Source of the DNA: Methylobacterium longum
GTDB taxonomy: Bacteria; Pseudomonadota; Alphaproteobacteria; Rhizobiales; Beijerinckiaceae
Assembly: GCF_022179385.1 (NCBI RefSeq)
Contig: NZ_BPQS01000002.1
Coordinates: forward strand, 1-64,000
Direction: 5' to 3'
DNA length: 64,000 nt
Shown here: one piece after another, positions 34,017 through 42,292 of the stretch
Layout of the letters: every line of letters begins with the position of its first letter
Numbering within the stretch: position 1 is the first letter of the stretch
The notes under the pieces: model-generated
Databases searched by the model: none
What the model was told of the DNA's origin: nothing
The model's input: only the letters and a program-made list of their open reading frames with translations
Translations under genes and position numbers: made by a program

Positions 34017-35513
34017 CTACACGGCGCGCCGCTTCGGCCCCGCGGGCAGCATCTGCGGCTCGCCCGGGCCCGTCTCGACCCCGAGATCTGGCACCGCGAT
34101 GATCGGCGCGCCGCGCAGGTCCTTCCGGGTGACGATGGCGCCGCGCTCCTCGAGATAGGCCAGCATCCGCCGGGCGCGGCCGCCCGAACTGGTGCCGTAG
34201 GCCTCGGCCAGCATCGCGTCGGTGGGGCAGGGGGCTCCCTCGATGGCCGCCCGGGCGACCACCAGGAAGAGCCCCGCGAGGTCATCGGGCAGCCCGGCCG
34301 CGATCTCCTGCGCCCGCTCCCACCCGGAATTGTCCGCCACCGCGCCCCCGGCCTCGGCCCGCGCCACGGCGAGCCGCCGCTTGAACTCGGGCAGGCCCAT
34401 CGTGTCGCCGCGGAGGCGCCGAATGCGGCAGCGGACCGTGAAATCCTGATAGAGCGTCGCCGGCGTGCAGGCGGCCGCGTCGGCATCCGCCAGCACCGAC
34501 GCCAGAACCTCGGCGAGTGCCGCCTCGCGGGCCTCCGGGTCCATCGGCTCCTCCTCCGGCTCCTCGACGGGACTCGGCGGCCGGTAGTTCGCCAGCTGGA
34601 CCAGCACATCCGGCGCCGGCACCGGGCGCGGCTTCGGGCGCGGCATCAGCGGTGCGACGATCTCCTCCGGGCTCGCCGTGAGGATCAGCGACCGTGCATC
34701 CTCCATCGCGTCGGGAAGCGGGAGCAGCACCGGCGAGGAGCTTCGACTCACGGTCGCGGTCGGCCCGACCGCGATGGTGAGCGGGCGCCGGGACAGGGCC
34801 GGTCCCAGAGCCACGAAATGCCCCCGCGGCAGATCGCGGAAGGTTTCGGCCTGGCGGCGTTCCAGGCCGAGCAAGTCGGCCGCGCGCGCCATGTCGATGT
34901 CGAGGAAGGTTCGGCCCATCAGGAAGTTCGAGGCCTCGGCCGCGACGTTCTTGGCGAGCTTGGCGAGCCGCTGCGTGGCGATGATCCCCGCCAGCCCGCG
35001 CTTGCGGCCGCGGCACATCAGGTTGGTCATCGCGCCGAGAGAGAGGCGGCGCGCCTCGTCCGAGACCTCGCCGGCGGCGGCCGGGGCGAAGAGCTGCGCC
35101 TCATCCACCGCCACAAGCATCGGGTACCAATGATCCCGGTCGGCGTCGAACAGCCCGCCCAGGAAGGCGGCGGCGGCGCGCATCTGATTGTCCGCGTCGA
35201 GGTTCTCCAGGGAGAGCACCACCGAGACCCGGTGAGTGCGGACCCGGGCGGCGATCCGCTGCAGGGCGACGTCGTCGCCGTCGGCTTCGACCACCACGTG
35301 GCCGTAACGGTCGGCCAGGCTGGCGAAATCGCCCTCCGGGTCGATAATCGCCTGCTGCACGAGCCCGGCGCTCTGCTCCAGCAGCCGCCGCAGCAGGTGT
35401 GACTTGCCGGAGCCCGAATTGCCTTGGACCAGGAGCCGCGTGGCGAGCAGTTCGGTGAGGTCGAGGAGCGCGGGGCGCTCGCCGGTCAGGCCGAGATCGA
35501 TGTCGGAACGCAT
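34017..35513 (-). CDS. HerA-like ATPase (DUF87-type)
   Basis: A 498-residue ATPase. Walker A is GNSGSGKSH (31-39), the Walker B line is PMLVAVDEAQLF with D137-E138, and the region FTDADRDHWYP and ATQRLAKLAKN resembles HerA/VirB4-like DNA translocases. The N-terminal domain (about 1-250) is the ATPase core; residues 300-340 are a Pro/Glu-rich linker; the C-terminal part (FKRRLAVARAEAG, then YLEERGAIVTR) looks like winged helices. HerA partners (NurA or SIR2) are not nearby, so it is a stand-alone member. The function, perhaps DNA repair or handling, is not certain. Confidence 0.8.
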   Translation of the reverse strand: MRSDIDLGLTGERPALLDLTELLATRLLVQGNSGSGKSHLLRRLLEQSAGLVQQAIIDPEGDFASLADRYGHVVVEADGDDVALQRIAARVRTHRVSVVLSLENLDADNQMRAAAAFLGGLFDADRDHWYPMLVAVDEAQLFAPAAAGEVSDEARRLSLGAMTNLMCRGRKRGLAGIIATQRLAKLAKNVAAEASNFLMGRTFLDIDMARAADLLGLERRQAETFRDLPRGHFVALGPALSRRPLTIAVGPTATVSRSSSPVLLPLPDAMEDARSLILTASPEEIVAPLMPRPKPRPVPAPDVLVQLANYRPPSPVEEPEEEPMDPEAREAALAEVLASVLADADAAACTPATLYQDFTVRCRIRRLRGDTMGLPEFKRRLAVARAEAGGAVADNSGWERAQEIAAGLPDDLAGLFLVVARAAIEGAPCPTDAMLAEAYGTSSGGRARRMLAYLEERGAIVTRKDLRGAPIIAVPDLGVETGPGEPQMLPAGPKRRAV

Positions 35514-35891
35514 GGCGCCTCATAGCACGGCCGCGCGCCTCCGGGCGGCTCACGGAGGCGCTGTCCACGCTTCCCGCAGGTCGAGCCTGCAGTCCGGACT
35601 CGCGAACCGACACCGAGCGCCGCGGCCTGGCTGTAACCCAAGGGTCTCGCCGGATGCGAGCGATCCGAACCGGGGGGGGCTGCGCGATCTGCCGCGTCGG
35701 CGGCTCCAGGCCCCGATTCGGTTGCGCCGCCGCGATGACGGCCCGGAACGCCGGGGCGCGGCGATGAGGCTGTGGCGTGAGCCGTCAACCCCCGTCGCGG
35801 AGCCCCGCGCTCCGCTCCAGCGGCCTGGACCGGATCCCTGCGGACCTGTAGGCCCACGGCCCTTCCCGAAGAAACCCGGACCCACGACACG
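35514..35891. other. Intergenic region without a convincing gene
   Basis: About 378 bases between divergent genes (HerA-like and Hsp70-like). Crossing frames lack ribosome sites and are dominated by Arg, Pro and Gly. It should hold both promoters; I find no known motif. Confidence 0.5.
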
Positions 35892-37139
35892 ATGGCGGCC
35901 TGCGGCCTCGATTTCGGCACGTCGAACACCACCCTCGGGGTCGCCGACCCGGAGGGTCCGATCCTGCTGCCGCTGGAAGGCGCGCACCGGACGATCCCCA
36001 GTGCGATCTTCTTCGAGCTCGGCCGGGAGCCGGTGATCGGCCGCGCCGCCACGGCGGCCTATGTCGAGGGCCTGTCCGGCCGTCTCATGCGCGGCCTGAA
36101 ATCCGTCCTGGGCACGCCGCTCATGGAGGAGGCGACTCCGGTCGGGCGGCAGCGCCTGCGCCTGCGCGACATCATCGCCCGCTATCTCGCCGCCGTGAAG
36201 GACCGCGCCGAGACGGCCAGTGGCCGGAGCCTCGACAGCGTGGTCCATGGCCGTCCGGTTCACTTCGTCGACGGAGACCCGGAGGCCGACCGCCGCGCCG
36301 AGGATACGCTTCGCGCCATCGCGCGCGACGTCGGGTTTCGGGAGGTCTCATTCCAATACGAGCCGATCGCCGCAGCCCTCGACTACGAGCGGCAGGTCCG
36401 GTCCGAGCAGATCGCCCTGGTGGCCGATATCGGCGGCGGTACGTCGGACTTCTCGATCGTGCGCCTGTCCCCCGAGCGGCGCGGCCGCGCGGACCGGGCC
36501 GGGGACATCCTGGCCAATGACGGCGTGCGCATCGGCGGCACCGATTTCGACCGCCAGCTCAGCCTGGGCACGGTGATGCCATTACTGGGCCTCGGCAGCC
36601 CGATGCGCCGCGGCGACCTAGCGGTGCCGAACGCCTATTTTCACGACCTCGCCACATGGTCGGCAATCAACCGGCTCTACAATTCCAAGACGCTGCGCGA
36701 GATCGACGAGGTCGTCCGCGACTGCGCGCGGCCCGACCTCGTCGGCCGGCTGCGCGCGGCGGTCGAGGGCGAGCGCGGGCACGCCCTGGCCGGCGCTGTG
36801 GAGAGCGCCAAGATCGCGGCCTCCGAGGACGGCGCGACGGACCTCGACCTCGGTCTCGTCGAGCGCGGGCTGGCGGCGCGGGTCGACCGCGGGTCTCTCT
36901 CCGATCAGACCGGCGATCTCGCCCGCGCCGTGGCCGCCCGGATCGACCGCTGCCTCGCGCAGGCGGAGCTGGCGCCGGAGCGGATCGACGCCCTGTTCCT
37001 CACCGGCGGCTCAACGGGGTTGCCGCACCTGCGCTCCGCGCTGACGGCCGCGCTGCCCGCCGCCCGGGTCGTGGAGGGCGACACGTTCGGATCGGTGGGT
37101 CTCGGCCTGACCATCGAGGCGGCGCGACGCGGGGCTTGA
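35892..37139 (+). CDS. Hsp70-family protein (YegD-like, no substrate-binding domain)
   Basis: A 415-residue protein with only the ATPase domain of Hsp70/actin fold: phosphate-1 ACGLDFGTSNTTLGVAD (about 3-19), phosphate-2 LVADIGGGTSDFSIVRL (about 175-190) and adenosine LFLTGGSTGLPHLRSAL (about 370). The chaperone substrate-binding domain is missing, as in E. coli YegD. These proteins may act as nucleotide switches or as specific unfoldases. The start at 35892 has no strong ribosome site. Divergent from the HerA-like gene. Cytoplasmic. Confidence 0.88.
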   Translation: MAACGLDFGTSNTTLGVADPEGPILLPLEGAHRTIPSAIFFELGREPVIGRAATAAYVEGLSGRLMRGLKSVLGTPLMEEATPVGRQRLRLRDIIARYLAAVKDRAETASGRSLDSVVHGRPVHFVDGDPEADRRAEDTLRAIARDVGFREVSFQYEPIAAALDYERQVRSEQIALVADIGGGTSDFSIVRLSPERRGRADRAGDILANDGVRIGGTDFDRQLSLGTVMPLLGLGSPMRRGDLAVPNAYFHDLATWSAINRLYNSKTLREIDEVVRDCARPDLVGRLRAAVEGERGHALAGAVESAKIAASEDGATDLDLGLVERGLAARVDRGSLSDQTGDLARAVAARIDRCLAQAELAPERIDALFLTGGSTGLPHLRSALTAALPAARVVEGDTFGSVGLGLTIEAARRGA

Positions 37140-37494
37140 GGCCGGCGCAGCCTGATCTTCACGGGTACGCCACTCACCGACGCGCCGCTTCTTACCCGAC
37201 CCTGCAGACCCATTCCATCATCCTGGACCGCGCGCGTGGCCGGGACCTCCAGGCCCTTCGAACAGCGTCGCGCCCCCCGCCGCCCAGTTCCGGGGCACTG
37301 GCCGTTCCGCGGTCGCGCTTGGCGTGGATCCCCGATCTGCCGCCGCATCGTCACCGGGCGGGCCTGCACGGTCGAGCAGGGTCTGACGCTGTGGTCCCGG
37401 TTTTCGTGAGCGCGGCGCAGCGACCCGGACCGGCGAGACTAAGTCCACGCATGGCACCGGTTGCTCCACGCTGCGCGCGGCGACGCCGGAGCCC
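37140..37494. other. Intergenic region without a convincing gene
   Basis: About 355 bases between the convergent Hsp70-like and protease genes. Frames across it extend from neighbouring antisense readings and lack ribosome sites. No clear intrinsic terminator with a T-run is visible. Confidence 0.5.
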
Positions 37495-38262
37495 TCAGCG
37501 CGTTCCGCTTCCGGAGAAGACCTGCGCGGCGGGCGCGATCACGACGTAGTTGCCGCAGGGGGCGGCTTGGCTGATGACGGCGCTGGCGACGCCCCAGACG
37601 TAGGTTCCGCGCCGGTCCTGCGCGACGACCGGACCGCCGGAATCGCCGAAGCAGACCCGGGCACCGTTCGCGCGGGCGATCGTCAACCCTGTGCTGCTGG
37701 CCGCCACTGGCGTCAGGGTCGCGGTGCGCAGGCGCCCGACGGCACGACCCGAGAGCCCCGCCCCGGCGATCCGCAGGCTCTTCGGGACTCGCCCGGGATC
37801 GGCAGCCAGGGGCACCGGGCGCCGGTCGCGCACCGGCTCGGTCAGGCGCAGGACCGCAAGATCGAGGGAGAGATCGGAGAGGCTGATGCCGGGCGCCGCA
37901 TTCGGCAGCATCTCTCCCGGATCGGGACTGTACCGGGCCGCGACCCGCGCCCCGTAGACCGGGCGCGTCGGCTCGGTACCGCGGAAGAACACCACCAGCG
38001 CCCCGAGCGGATCCCCGTTCACGCAATGCGCGGCCGTGAGTACCAGATCCGGAGCGATCAGAACGCCGGTGCAGCGGGTCAGCTTCAGCGCCTCCTCGGG
38101 CTGCGTGATCGTGCCGATGGCGACGGTGGCCTGCGCCAGGGCATCGCGACCCGCGGGCGCGCCGCCGTCGAGGGCGAGGGCAGGCAGGCTCAGGCCCGAT
38201 CCGAGCGCGACGGCCGCTCCGGCGCAGAGAAGCCGTGCGCCGAAGGTTCCGAAGATGGTCAC
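37495..38262 (-). CDS. Trypsin-like serine protease, exported
   Basis: A 255-residue chymotrypsin-fold protease. The GTG start at 38262 has a GGGGGAGGAG ribosome site 8 bases upstream and is preferred over an ATG at 38325. Signal peptide to about residue 31 (LPALA/LDGG). The catalytic triad is complete: H79 (TAAHCV), D134 (SLDLAVLRL) and S208 (FGDSGGPVV). C64-C80 should form the disulphide around the active-site His. The zymogen N-terminus is probably DGGAPAG. Secreted or periplasmic; its target is unknown. Confidence 0.9.
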   Translation of the reverse strand: MTIFGTFGARLLCAGAAVALGSGLSLPALALDGGAPAGRDALAQATVAIGTITQPEEALKLTRCTGVLIAPDLVLTAAHCVNGDPLGALVVFFRGTEPTRPVYGARVAARYSPDPGEMLPNAAPGISLSDLSLDLAVLRLTEPVRDRRPVPLAADPGRVPKSLRIAGAGLSGRAVGRLRTATLTPVAASSTGLTIARANGARVCFGDSGGPVVAQDRRGTYVWGVASAVISQAAPCGNYVVIAPAAQVFSGSGTR

Positions 38263-38383
38263 GTGCTGCTCCTCCCCCGCCGGACGCCCGGGGACCACAG
38301 ATGCGGGTCGGCCGCCGCTGTGCAAGCGTACGCGAGGACGCGGGGGTCGTCAGGGCTCCGCCCGCATCGACCGGACGCAGCGC

Positions 38384-39781
38384 TCAGCGCGCCACCGTCC
38401 AGGTGGTCGTACCGTCCTTGTTGTCCTTCACGGCGACCCCGAGCGCGGCGAGCGCGTCGCGCGCCCGGTCGGAGGCCGCCCAATCCTTCGCGGCGCGGGC
38501 TGCCCGGCGCTCGGCGATCAGCGCCTCGACCGCCGGGACGTCGATGCCGGACGCGGCGACCTGATCCTGCTCGCGGTCGCTGCGCGTGCGCATCAGGAAG
38601 CCGAAGAGGTTGGCGCCCGCGCGCAACGCGCCCGGCTGCGCCTCCGGACCGCCGCTCAACCGGTGCAACTCGTTGATCGCCGCGGGCGTGTTGAGGTCGT
38701 CGCACAGCGCATCGACGACACTGCCGGGAACGTCACCGGCGGCGGGCTCGTCGCCGGCCGCGTTGTACCAGCGCTCGAGCACGCGGCTCGATTCCTCGAG
38801 TCCGCGCAGAGTCCAGTCGATCGGCTGCCGGTACTGTGTCCTGAGCATGGTGAGGCGTACCACCTCTCCCGGCCAGTCCTTCAGCACGTCGCGGATGGTG
38901 ATGAAGTTGCCCAGCGACTTCGACATCTTCTCTCCCTCCACCTGGAGGAAGCCGTTGTGCAGCCAGACATTGGCCATCACGCCCGTGCCGAAGCAGCAGC
39001 GCGACTGGGCCACCTCGTTCTCGTGGTGCGGGAAGATCAGGTCGATGCCGCCCGCGTGGATATCGAAGGTCTGGCCCAGGTGCTTGGCCGACATCGCCGA
39101 GCACTCGATATGCCAGCCGGGCCGGCCGGGTGCCGCGATGCCGGCCGGCGACGGCCACGCCGGTTCGCCGGGTTTGGCGGGCTTCCACAGAACGAAGTCG
39201 AGGGGCGAGCGCTTGTAGGGCGCGACCTCGACCCGGGCGCCGGCCTCCATCTCGTCGAGGGGGCGCTTCGAGAGCTGCCCGTATTCCGGCATCGACGGCA
39301 CGTCGAACAGGACGTGATCGGCGGCCACGTAGGCATGGCCCGAGCGGACCAGCCCGTCGATCATCGTCACCATCTCGGCGATGTGATCCGTGGCGCGGGG
39401 CTCGATGAAGCACGGCCGCTCGCCGGGCCGGTTCACATCCTCGGGCGACAGCACGCCGAGATCGCGGACGTCTCCGTGGAATTGCGCCAGCGTCCCGTCG
39501 GTCAATTCGCGAATGGTGATGCCGCGCTCGGCGGCCCGCGCGTTGATCTTGTCGTCGACGTCCGTGACGTTGCGCGCGTAGGTGACGTGCGCCGACCCGT
39601 AGAGATGCCGCAGCAGCCGGAACAGCAGGTCGAAGACGATGATCGGCCTGGCGTTGCCGATATGGGCCGCGTCGTACACCGTCGGCCCGCAGGCGTAGAA
39701 CCGGACATGGTCGGGATCGATCGGCGCAAAGGCTTCCTTGGCGCCGGTCAGGGTGTTGTAGAGCCGCAACATCGGCGCCAT
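38384..39781 (-). CDS. cysS: Cysteinyl-tRNA synthetase
   Basis: A 465-residue class I aminoacyl-tRNA synthetase that attaches cysteine to tRNA-Cys. Signature residues are the zinc-binding C31 in [13 protein letters not shown] (40-43), WHIECSAMS with the second zinc Cys, HHENEVAQ, and the KMSKS loop in [11 protein letters not shown] (about 283). The ATG at 39781 has GGGGGAGAGG upstream. Normal length. Divergent from the secreted hypothetical at 40093. Confidence 0.97.
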   Translation of the reverse strand: MAPMLRLYNTLTGAKEAFAPIDPDHVRFYACGPTVYDAAHIGNARPIIVFDLLFRLLRHLYGSAHVTYARNVTDVDDKINARAAERGITIRELTDGTLAQFHGDVRDLGVLSPEDVNRPGERPCFIEPRATDHIAEMVTMIDGLVRSGHAYVAADHVLFDVPSMPEYGQLSKRPLDEMEAGARVEVAPYKRSPLDFVLWKPAKPGEPAWPSPAGIAAPGRPGWHIECSAMSAKHLGQTFDIHAGGIDLIFPHHENEVAQSRCCFGTGVMANVWLHNGFLQVEGEKMSKSLGNFITIRDVLKDWPGEVVRLTMLRTQYRQPIDWTLRGLEESSRVLERWYNAAGDEPAAGDVPGSVVDALCDDLNTPAAINELHRLSGGPEAQPGALRAGANLFGFLMRTRSDREQDQVAASGIDVPAVEALIAERRAARAAKDWAASDRARDALAALGVAVKDNKDGTTTWTVAR

Positions 39782-40092
39782 GAAAATCCTCTCCCCCTGC
39801 CGGCATCGCGGCCGTTTCGCGAGGCCGCCATCACGGCGGCAACCGCCTCTGCCCGCGACGATCCTCGGGCTTCGCGCGGTGAAGAGCGGCCGAAACGTGG
39901 CGGATCCAGCCGCGCCGCCGCAGCAGCCTGTTGCATCGCCGCGACGGCGCGGCCCGCCCGATGGGGCTAACCCAAAAGGGTGAGGATTTCGAGAAGGCCA
40001 GCGCGCGATGCGGGTAAGCCTTCCTTAACCGCGTCGTTGGACCGTCACGACCACGCGCCCCACGCCACAGATCCTGTGCCCAAGGACAACTT
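39782..40092. other. Divergent promoter region with a CtrA-like box
   Basis: About 311 bases between cysS and the 115-residue secreted protein. Besides promoters it contains the CtrA-like sequence at 40014-40030. Open frames crossing it lack ribosome sites. Confidence 0.5.
40014..40030 (+). promoter_or_regulatory. Candidate CtrA box upstream of the secreted protein gene
   Basis: GTAA, seven bases, TTAACC: one mismatch from TTAA-N7-TTAAC. It lies 62 bases before the ATG at 40093. Single-site evidence only, so it may be chance. Confidence 0.35.
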
Positions 40093-40440
40093 ATGCGACG
40101 CTCGGCCGCCGGTTATCTCATCCTCGCCACTGCCCTCGCCACTGCCGGACTGGCCCACGCCGCCCTGGCCGGAAGCGACGGCGAGACGCCCGCGAAGGCA
40201 CCGAGTCACGTCGAGAAGACCTTCCTGATCCCCTCGAGCGACGGCTACGGCGTCGGCGAGTGCCTGACGACCCCTGACAGCGCCTGTGGCCAGGTCGTGG
40301 CCAACGCGTGGTGCGAGGCGCAGGGCTACGCCGCCGCCAACTCGTACGGCGTGGCCGCAGCCGACGAGTACACCGGAGCGATCAGCCAGCCGATCGCGAG
40401 CCCGTCCGAGCGCCCGATCCGCATCACCTGCCGGGACTGA
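40093..40440 (+). CDS. Small secreted cysteine-containing protein
   Basis: A 115-residue protein with a signal peptide (about residues 1-25, ALATAGLAHA/ALAG). The mature part is compact: FLIPSSDGYGVGECL, then ACGQVVANAWCEAQGYAAANSYG, and RPIRITCRD at the end. The four cysteines of the mature part (in ECL, ACG, WCE and TCR) suggest two disulphides. The pattern occurs in alphaproteobacterial hypothetical proteins, but no function is known. A CtrA-like box precedes it. Confidence 0.75.
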   Translation: MRRSAAGYLILATALATAGLAHAALAGSDGETPAKAPSHVEKTFLIPSSDGYGVGECLTTPDSACGQVVANAWCEAQGYAAANSYGVAAADEYTGAISQPIASPSERPIRITCRD

Positions 40441-40473
40441 GTGCGGCGGGGCCGCGGGGCCGCGGCACGACCG

Positions 40474-40986
40474 CTACTTCATGGCATCGGCGCATCGTGG
40501 CGCCGGCTGGGCGCCCCAGGGCGCGATCGGCACCGCAGAGGTCGAGTTCTTCGGCGAACCCTGAATGACCCTGTCGGAATAGACCATGTAGATCAACGTG
40601 TTACGCTGCGCGTCGCAGCCGCGCACGATCTGCATCGACTTGAAGATCAGCGAACGCCGCTCGCTGAACACGACTTCGCCCTGGCTCAGTTTGCCCTTGA
40701 AGGCCACCGGTCCGGTCTGGCGGCAGGCCAGCGAGATGTCCGACACGTCCTCGGCCAGACCCAGCGTACCCTTGATGCCGCCCTTCTCGGGCTGGGTGTA
40801 CCAGCAGGCGACCCCGGAGACGGCCGGATCGTCGATGCCGTAGACCACGAGCTTGTCGTTGGGCGTGAGCGGGCGCCAGACCGTCGACTTGTCGAAGATC
40901 CGGTCCGGCTCCTGAGCCGCTGCGGGTCCGGCCGCCGCGATGCCGAGGGCCATGAGCCCAACACAGGTGAGACTCCGAAACCACAT
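40474..40986 (-). CDS. creA: CreA-family protein
   Basis: A 170-residue exported protein of the CreA family. Signal peptide to about residue 24 (GPAAA/QEP). Family features are DKSTVWRPLTPNDKLVVYGIDDPAVSGVACWY and the central SDISLACRQTGPV, with the conserved Cys pair. E. coli CreA is a small periplasmic protein of unknown function next to the CreBC system; here no creBC is adjacent. It is convergent with the preceding plus-strand gene. Confidence 0.88.
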   Translation of the reverse strand: MWFRSLTCVGLMALGIAAAGPAAAQEPDRIFDKSTVWRPLTPNDKLVVYGIDDPAVSGVACWYTQPEKGGIKGTLGLAEDVSDISLACRQTGPVAFKGKLSQGEVVFSERRSLIFKSMQIVRGCDAQRNTLIYMVYSDRVIQGSPKNSTSAVPIAPWGAQPAPRCADAMK

Positions 40987-41145
40987 CGCCGTCCAATTCC
41001 CCCTCAAGCTTGCCGGCGGGATGTAGGAGGGGTGTCGCCACCTTTCGAGGGGGCGTACAAATGCGGTGCTTCGGTCCCGAAGCGCGGATGCGTCCAAGCC
41101 CGGCCTTTCGGGACGACCGCGTAGCCGCTCCATGCGAAGCAGCCT

Positions 41146-42213
41146 ATGCCTCACCGCCCGATCGCCCGCACGTTCGGCCGCCTCATCCTGAGCGCGATGC
41201 TGGCCCTCGGATTGTCCGGGAGCCTCGTCGTGCCCGCGGGGGCGCAGGAGCAGCCGGTCGAGCCGCCGGCAGCGGAGGCGAAGCCGGTGCCCCAGGCGCC
41301 CTCGCCGCAGTGCCGGCGCTATCGGGCCGAACTCGCCGCGCTCCAGAACGGCGTCAGCACGACGCGCGCACTCAACGACGAGATCGGGCGCCTGGAAGCG
41401 TATTTCCGCGGCCTGAACTGCGAGGGGGGCAAGTTCCTGTTCTTCGATACGCGGCCACCGCAATGCGGTGCCGTGGAGCAGCGTATCCGCGCCCTCCGGG
41501 CCACCTATGGCGGCGCGGTGATCGATGACAGCGGGCCGCGCAAGCGCGAACTCCAGGGTCTCGTCGCCTCCACCTGCCCGGCTCGGGAAACCTACGCCGC
41601 GGGCGGTGAAGCTCACGCCAAGGGTGGTCCGCAGATGGTCTGCGTGCGCACCTGCGACGGCGGCTTCTTCCCCATGAAGAACCTGCCCGACGGTCGCGGG
41701 GGCGCCGACGAGATGTGCCAGGCCCTGTGCCCGGGAACCGAGGCGCAGGCCTACTCCATGCCCTACGGGGACGACGCCCTGAAGCACGCGGCCTCGGTGA
41801 AGGGCAGCCGCGCCTATCCCAGCCTCGCGAACGCCTTCAAGTTCCGCAAGGAATTCGTCCCCAACTGCTCCTGCAAGCCGGAGGGCAAGACCTGGGCGCA
41901 ATCGCTCGTGAAGGCGGAGAGCATGCTGGTCCGGCACAAGGGCGACATCTTCGTGACGCCGATGCAGGCCGAGGCTCTCTCCCGCCCGAAGGTGCGCCTG
42001 ACCCTGGTCGGCCGCGCCGACCGCACGGCGGCGGAACTCGCCGCCGATGCCGCGGGCCGTGCGGGAGTCGACACCAGGGCCGGCCCGACAGCGGACGCCG
42101 CCGCGAGGGGCGAGGCCGGGGCGGCCAAGGTCGAGGAGGCCAAGCCGGATCACGTTGCCGTGCGGATTATCGCGCCGAACGTCATCGCTGTACCCCAGCG
42201 CCTGACGCCCTGA
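41146..42213 (+). CDS. DUF2865 exported protein
   Basis: A 355-residue protein typical of Rhizobiales. Signal peptide near residues 1-33 (VPAGA/QEQ). The conserved domain (about 55-255) contains PQCRRYRAELAAL, LNCEGGKFLFF, the motif VCVRTCDGGFFPMKNLP and CQALCPGTEAQAYSMPYG, rich in paired cysteines. The C-terminal 100 residues are Ala-rich and low in conservation. The family is unnamed and its function unknown, but it is probably periplasmic and disulphide-bonded. The next gene downstream encodes the OmpA protein. Confidence 0.88.
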   Translation: MPHRPIARTFGRLILSAMLALGLSGSLVVPAGAQEQPVEPPAAEAKPVPQAPSPQCRRYRAELAALQNGVSTTRALNDEIGRLEAYFRGLNCEGGKFLFFDTRPPQCGAVEQRIRALRATYGGAVIDDSGPRKRELQGLVASTCPARETYAAGGEAHAKGGPQMVCVRTCDGGFFPMKNLPDGRGGADEMCQALCPGTEAQAYSMPYGDDALKHAASVKGSRAYPSLANAFKFRKEFVPNCSCKPEGKTWAQSLVKAESMLVRHKGDIFVTPMQAEALSRPKVRLTLVGRADRTAAELAADAAGRAGVDTRAGPTADAAARGEAGAAKVEEAKPDHVAVRIIAPNVIAVPQRLTP

Positions 42214-42292
42214 GGTAGTCCGCGCCCGCCGCGAGGGGGAACCAAAGGCCGCGTTCCGGGTTCGGCTCGTCCTGAACCGACATGGGACCGCG

